A stretch of DNA of 10,061 nt from Rhodoferax sp. OV413. Lineage in GTDB: Bacteria > Pseudomonadota > Gammaproteobacteria > Burkholderiales > Burkholderiaceae_C. Of the stretch, positions 6,881-10,061 are shown one piece after another (position 1 is the first letter of the stretch; each line of letters begins with the position of its first letter). The stretch spans positions 1 to 10,061 of the forward strand of contig CAMATS010000055.1 in assembly GCA_945861195.1 (NCBI GenBank), given 5' to 3'. The notes under the pieces were generated by a model. That model saw only the letters and a list, made by a program, of their open reading frames with translations, did no database searches and had not been told where the DNA came from. The position numbers were made by a program, and so were the translations under genes.

Positions 6881-7855
6881 TCAGAGCTTCTGAATCTGAT
6901 CCCACAAACCTGGCGTCCAAGCCCCGTCTTTTTCCATCTTGGTCACGCCCTCTTTGGCTCGTTGCTGGATAGGCGCCTTGTCGATGTTGCTCACCTTGGC
7001 ACCTTCGCTGACCATCTTACGCACCACGTCTTCGGTTTCTGCTTGAGCGGCTTTACGTGTGTTTTGTACCGCATCAACCGCACAATCGGTCATGAGTTTT
7101 TGCAGATCTGGCGGGAGCGCTAAAAAAGCTTTTTCATTGACGGTGATGTGAGCCGACGACATCAGGTGATCCGTGCGGGTGACATTCGGTGCTGCCTCAT
7201 GAAATTTAGCGGCAAACGCGGATGAAATAGGCCCTTCGGCGGCTTCAACAACGCCGGTTTTCAGGCCTAGATAAATTTCCCCCCAGGCCAGTCGGGACGG
7301 CCGTGTACCCAAAGTCTCCCACAGTGTCAGGTAGGTCTTGATCTCTGGTACACGCATCTTCACACCACCTAGGTCGGCAAGGGCGGTCACTGGCTTTTTG
7401 GAGAACAGTATTCGGGGCTGGGTCGGTGCTGCAGCCAGAATTCTCAAGCCCTGCTCCTTGCGTAGTTTTTCGGCCATGGCCGTGTAGGTCGGGCTATCGA
7501 GAAACTTTTGCAGATGGTCCGCATCGCGGAATGTAAAGCCCCAGGCCAGAATTGCGTAATCCTTGACCCAATTTGCATACCAGTCGAGGACATCGCCATA
7601 AATGTGAACCGAGCCTTGCATCATCTGCTCGATGACCTGCACATCGCTGCCGAGTTGCTCCCCCTGAATAAAATTAATTTTCAGACGTCCCCCTGCTTTG
7701 TCGTTGACACAGGCGGTATAGCGTATGTTCTGACGATCAAGTAGGGACCCTATTGCATCAGATCCGCCAAAAGTCAGGACGGTCTGTGCCTGCACAGAGA
7801 CAGCCAGACTCATAGCAGCTATCAATAGCGCTTTGGGGGTATGGAACGTGAACAT
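6881..7855 (-). CDS. dctP: TRAP transporter periplasmic substrate-binding protein DctP, second copy
   Basis: This 324-residue solute receptor belongs to the second TRAP transporter. The chosen start, ATG at 7855, gives a normal Sec signal peptide (hydrophobic residues 9-20, likely cut after VQA at residue 23) and has AAGGAG at 7863-7868. The frame is open for 35 more codons, but they are proline- and arginine-rich and would bury the signal. Family marks are LGGVKMRVPEIKTY (162-175), with arginine 168 as the usual carboxylate-binding residue, and RLAWGEIYLGLKTGVVEAAE (188-207). Where most DctP proteins have DGQ-N-P, this one has EAAEGP, so the pocket is altered. It clearly differs from the first DctP and probably binds another ligand. 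It is first in a dctPQM operon with no linked enzyme. Confidence 0.95.
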   Translation of the reverse strand: MFTFHTPKALLIAAMSLAVSVQAQTVLTFGGSDAIGSLLDRQNIRYTACVNDKAGGRLKINFIQGEQLGSDVQVIEQMMQGSVHIYGDVLDWYANWVKDYAILAWGFTFRDADHLQKFLDSPTYTAMAEKLRKEQGLRILAAAPTQPRILFSKKPVTALADLGGVKMRVPEIKTYLTLWETLGTRPSRLAWGEIYLGLKTGVVEAAEGPISSAFAAKFHEAAPNVTRTDHLMSSAHITVNEKAFLALPPDLQKLMTDCAVDAVQNTRKAAQAETEDVVRKMVSEGAKVSNIDKAPIQQRAKEGVTKMEKDGAWTPGLWDQIQKL

Positions 7856-7862
7856 GAAGCGT

Positions 7863-7868
7863 CTCCTT
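7863..7868 (-). promoter_or_regulatory. Ribosome binding site that decides the second dctP start
   Basis: AAGGAG on the minus strand, 7 bases before the ATG at 7855. It supports the shorter protein with a clean signal peptide over the extended frame that begins at 7960. Confidence 0.75.
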
Positions 7869-8059
7869 GGTGGTGGTTGGGTGTATGGGCCGAACCTGAG
7901 CAATACTTCCTTATTTAAACTCGGCAAGAAAGCGCAGGCAGCTTTGACCAGCATCATCATCGCAACTTACTGGGAGCATCAATGACCTGACCAGACTGGG
8001 TTTTCTTGCCATGCTAACCCCGGCCATCCAGTTTTTCGGCCATTAAAAAAGAGCAATGC

Positions 8060-8076
8060 GTTTCGCTGGGCGAAAC
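8060..8076. promoter_or_regulatory. Inverted repeat GTTTCGC-TGG-GCGAAAC, candidate operator
   Basis: Two perfect 7-base arms are separated by TGG, 115 bp before the dioxygenase start and about 205 bp before dctP. It is the strongest symmetric element in the divergent region and could be the site of a regulator serving one or both sides. It could also fold as a hairpin; on the minus strand it is followed 9 bases later by a T-run (8045-8050), too far for a standard terminator. No regulator gene lies next to it. Confidence 0.5.
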
Positions 8077-8190
8077 CAGTCTCGCTGTCATAGTCGAGAG
8101 CCATTTATTTGCTGGAATACCCCTGCTGCAAATCGTTAGTTAAATTATTCTGGGCCGCTGCGCATTGAATTCGTTAACCTTGGAACCGCT

Positions 8191-9141
8191 TTGATATCCA
8201 AACCCCCTCCCGCTGCCGACCCCTCGGCTCAGCTCGAATTTGACGGCGCCGTCATCGCCGGTGCCCAAGTTCCCATTGAATTGCTGGGGCGCTTGAATGA
8301 GACGCCTGATTGGCGCCGCGGGGCAGCTGAGTTGCCCGCTCTGCTGGCCCGCGATGGTTATGTGTTGTTGCGCGGGGCCTTGTCGCGCGAGGCTGTTTTA
8401 GTGGCCCGGCGGGAGGTGCTTTTGCAACTGGCGGCGGTTGGGGAGATTTGCGAGCCGGTCGAGGCAGCGGTCGCCAGTGGTTTGAGCAAACGCGCTGAGC
8501 TACACCCCGACCTGTCGGCCTTTTGGCGCACGGTGAGCGAATCACCTGCTCTGCGGGCTGTCAGCCATGGCCTTGCCCTGGCTGAAGCATCGGCGGCGGT
8601 GCTGGGCTGTCCTACAGTGCCCTTTGATTTTTTGTGGCTGCGCACCATGGCGCAGGGCCGGTCCAGTCCCTTGCACTTCGACCATGTCTACATGAACCGT
8701 GGGTCGCAGCGGGTGATCACCGCCTGGATCCCCTTGGGTGACCTGCCCTTGCGTGCCGGACCGCTGGTGGTGGTGGAAGGGTCCAACCGCTTCGATGCAC
8801 TGATAGCACGCTATCGGGGGGTGGATGTTGACCGTGATGGCTTGCCGGGCTCTTTCCCGATGGATGCGATTGCCTTTGCGAAAAGCCACAAAACCCGTTT
8901 GCTGACAAGCGATTTCCGCGCCGGCGATGTGCTGCTGTTTGACATGTTCACGCTGCATGGGTCTTGCGACAACTGCCTGCCTGGTGGCACGGTTCGGCTT
9001 TCCTGCGACGTACGCTGGCAGGCCGCCGAAGATAGCCGTGATGAGCGCTGGTTTGGTCACCCGCCCGGCGGCCACGGCGGCTTGAGTTATGGCGGCCTGA
9101 ATGCAGCCCGGCCCCTGGGCGATGCCTATTTGGTGCGTTGA
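8191..9141 (+). CDS. Phytanoyl-CoA dioxygenase (PhyH) family Fe(II)/2-oxoglutarate-dependent oxygenase
   Basis: This protein of about 316 residues should hydroxylate an organic substrate using iron, oxygen and 2-oxoglutarate. DGYVLLRGALS (55-65) is the typical PhyH entry. The iron triad is seen as H162 and D164 in SPLHFDH, and H256 in FTLHGSCDN; R269 in VRLSCDVRW, 13 residues after H256, fits the arginine that grips 2-oxoglutarate. IPLGDLPLRAGPLVVVEGSN (180-199) is the family core strand region. All key residues are present, so the enzyme should be active. The TTG start at 8191 is uncertain: only TTGGAACC precedes it, and the first 45 residues look poorly conserved, so a later TTG (codon 31 or 35) is possible. 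The FAH-family gene follows after 86 bp on the same strand. The substrate is unknown; this family acts on lipids, amino acids, ectoine, phosphonates and others. Confidence 0.88.
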   Translation: MISKPPPAADPSAQLEFDGAVIAGAQVPIELLGRLNETPDWRRGAAELPALLARDGYVLLRGALSREAVLVARREVLLQLAAVGEICEPVEAAVASGLSKRAELHPDLSAFWRTVSESPALRAVSHGLALAEASAAVLGCPTVPFDFLWLRTMAQGRSSPLHFDHVYMNRGSQRVITAWIPLGDLPLRAGPLVVVEGSNRFDALIARYRGVDVDRDGLPGSFPMDAIAFAKSHKTRLLTSDFRAGDVLLFDMFTLHGSCDNCLPGGTVRLSCDVRWQAAEDSRDERWFGHPPGGHGGLSYGGLNAARPLGDAYLVR

Positions 9142-9159
9142 GGCAGCCCAAAAAGTGCT

Positions 9160-9193
9160 GTGACCATTTCAGTCAAAATAAGTCACTCTTGAC
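9160..9193. promoter_or_regulatory. Cluster of TGAC/GTCA half-sites in the dioxygenase-FAH gap
   Basis: The 86-bp gap holds TGAC at 9161, GTCA at 9172, GTCA at 9182 and TGAC at 9190, spaced 11, 10 and 8 bp. Outer bases extend one pair to GTGAC/GTCAC. Near-helical spacing on AT-rich sequence suggests a possible regulator site for the downstream gene, but the half-sites are only four bases long and chance is a fair alternative. Confidence 0.3.
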
Positions 9194-9227
9194 CCTTCGG
9201 CGCCCCGCGCCAGAAAGTAGCTAAGCC

Positions 9228-10061
9228 ATGGTTTCAGATGCCGCCTCCCCGATGCCCCGCCTGATCGCTGATTGCCTGCCTAGCGACCATGCGCGCGCGC
9301 TGCTGATCGCACGGGTCTGGGTACCCGACCTAGGGCCGGTTGTGGCTCTTGTGGCGGCGGGTCGCTTGCATGATGCCTCCTCACTGGCGCTCACCTGCAG
9401 TGCTTTGCTGGACCTGCCGAACCCGGCTGATCTGTTGCGCTCGGCGCTGGCGGCGGGCCGCTTGCCGGTGATCGCAGCGCTCGATGCTGTGTTGAATAAC
9501 GCTGAAGAAGCCGGCCGCGATACCAGCTTGCCATGGCTGCTGGCGCCTTGCGATTTGCAGGCTATCAAGGCCACCGGCGTGACCTTTGTGGCGAGCCTGT
9601 TGGAGCGGGTGATTGAAGAGCAGGCCCGTGGGGACGCCAGCCGTGCGCAGGCGCTGCGAGCCGAACTCCACCAGATTCTGGGGCAGGACCTGACCGGTAT
9701 CCAGCCAGGCTCGCAGCAGGCGGAAGAAGTTAAACAGGTGTTGCAGGCCCGCGGTGCTTGGTCTCAGTACCTCGAAGTTGGCATAGGCCCGGATGCCGAA
9801 ATTTTTACCAAAGCGCCGGTGCTGGCGGCAGTGGGTCTTGGCAGCGATGTCGGCCTGCACCCACGCTCGAACTGGAACAACCCAGAGCCTGAAATCGTGC
9901 TGGCGGTTAATTCTTTGGCGCAGGTGGTTGGTGTGGCGCTGGGCAATGATGTCAACCTGCGCGATTTTGAAGGCCGCAGCGCCTTGTTGCTGGGCAAGGC
10001 CAAAGACAACAACGGCTCCTGCGCGATAGGCCCTTTCATCCGGCTGTTTGACGAACATTTC
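9228..10061 (+). CDS. Fumarylacetoacetate hydrolase superfamily enzyme, 2-keto-3-deoxy-pentonate dehydratase-like (partial, C-terminus beyond the right edge)
   Basis: The frame runs from ATG at 9228 to the window edge, giving 278 residues of an enzyme whose relatives I recall as about 385-390. An in-frame TAA at 9222 makes this ATG the first possible one; the ribosome site is weak. An N-terminal domain of about 170 residues precedes the FAH fold, which starts near YLEVGIGPDAEIFTK. The metal site is visible as E220 and E222 in PEPEIVL and D241 in GNDVNLRD, followed by EGRSALLLGKAKDNN. This pattern resembles the branch holding XylX-type 2-keto-3-deoxy-D-pentonate dehydratases, which turn 2-keto-3-deoxy-xylonate or arabinonate into 2-oxoglutarate semialdehyde. 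That link is from memory; a diketo-acid hydrolase is the alternative. It fits the sugar-acid theme of the window and may be cotranscribed with the dioxygenase gene. Confidence 0.88.
   Translation, partial: MVSDAASPMPRLIADCLPSDHARALLIARVWVPDLGPVVALVAAGRLHDASSLALTCSALLDLPNPADLLRSALAAGRLPVIAALDAVLNNAEEAGRDTSLPWLLAPCDLQAIKATGVTFVASLLERVIEEQARGDASRAQALRAELHQILGQDLTGIQPGSQQAEEVKQVLQARGAWSQYLEVGIGPDAEIFTKAPVLAAVGLGSDVGLHPRSNWNNPEPEIVLAVNSLAQVVGVALGNDVNLRDFEGRSALLLGKAKDNNGSCAIGPFIRLFDEHF

Larger units (their letters stand above)
7856..8190. promoter_or_regulatory. Divergent intergenic region between the second dctP and the dioxygenase gene
   Basis: This 335-bp region is more AT-rich than the genes around it and must carry promoters in both directions. 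Visible items are the inverted repeat at 8060-8076, a run of A at 8045-8050, a looser ATTTGC/GCAAAT inverted repeat (8107-8112 with 8128-8133), and AT-rich TTAAATTATT at 8140-8149, which could serve as a -10 area for the plus-strand gene. TTTAAATAAG on the minus strand near 7909-7918 could serve dctP. None of the -35 matches is good. The minus-strand frame that continues upstream of dctP is not considered coding. Confidence 0.55.

Noticed and set aside
7856..7960. 35-codon N-terminal extension of the second dctP
   Set aside because: It would bury the signal peptide; a strong ribosome site sits directly before the inner ATG.
8131..8140. A second copy of the fucU-operator half-site (GTTAGT) before the dioxygenase gene
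   Set aside because: Only one arm of six bases matches and no inverted partner lies at the right spacing.
9381..10058. A 225-codon minus-strand frame opposite the FAH gene
   Set aside because: The plus-strand frame carries a clear FAH metal site; the antisense product is rich in R, Q and H with no family features.

Overview
The window looks like chromosomal DNA from a GC-rich betaproteobacterium, most likely Burkholderiales close to Comamonadaceae (Rhodoferax, Polaromonas or Variovorax type). This rests on high GC at third codon positions, several TRAP transporters, and the look of the proteins. It is an inference without any database search. No RNA gene, insertion sequence, CRISPR array or phage gene was found.

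Layout, read along the minus strand from 7855 down to 1, is two modules in the same direction. (A) 7855-5057 is a complete TRAP transporter: dctP (periplasmic binding protein), dctQ (small permease) and dctM (large permease), tightly packed, with no enzyme beside it. (B) After a 274-bp gap holding a perfect 14-bp palindrome comes a six-gene run: fucU (sugar mutarotase), a GntR/FCD regulator, a dihydrodipicolinate-synthase-family aldolase/dehydratase, and a second TRAP set dctP-dctQ-dctM. The last dctM is cut by the left edge. Junctions in B are short or overlapping (ATGA, GTGA, ATGA), so B reads as one operon for a sugar or sugar acid: import by TRAP, anomer interconversion by FucU, and cleavage or dehydration of a 2-keto-3-deoxy sugar acid by the aldolase-family enzyme. 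The sugar dehydrogenase, lactonase and dehydratase that such a route needs are not in the window and may lie past the left edge.

On the plus strand, across a 335-bp divergent intergenic region, are a phytanoyl-CoA-dioxygenase-family Fe(II)/2-oxoglutarate enzyme (8191-9141) and a fumarylacetoacetate-hydrolase-superfamily enzyme (9228 to the right edge, partial). The second resembles the 2-keto-3-deoxy-pentonate dehydratase branch of that superfamily, which again points to non-phosphorylative sugar-acid breakdown. The window as a whole therefore looks like a cluster of carbohydrate-acid uptake and catabolic genes.

The points most worth a second look are the mutarotase inside a TRAP operon, the aldolase that lacks the DapA-type arginine, two dissimilar TRAP systems in tandem, the dioxygenase/FAH pair with no obvious joint pathway, and several palindromes in the intergenic regions. 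No clearly new system is demonstrated.
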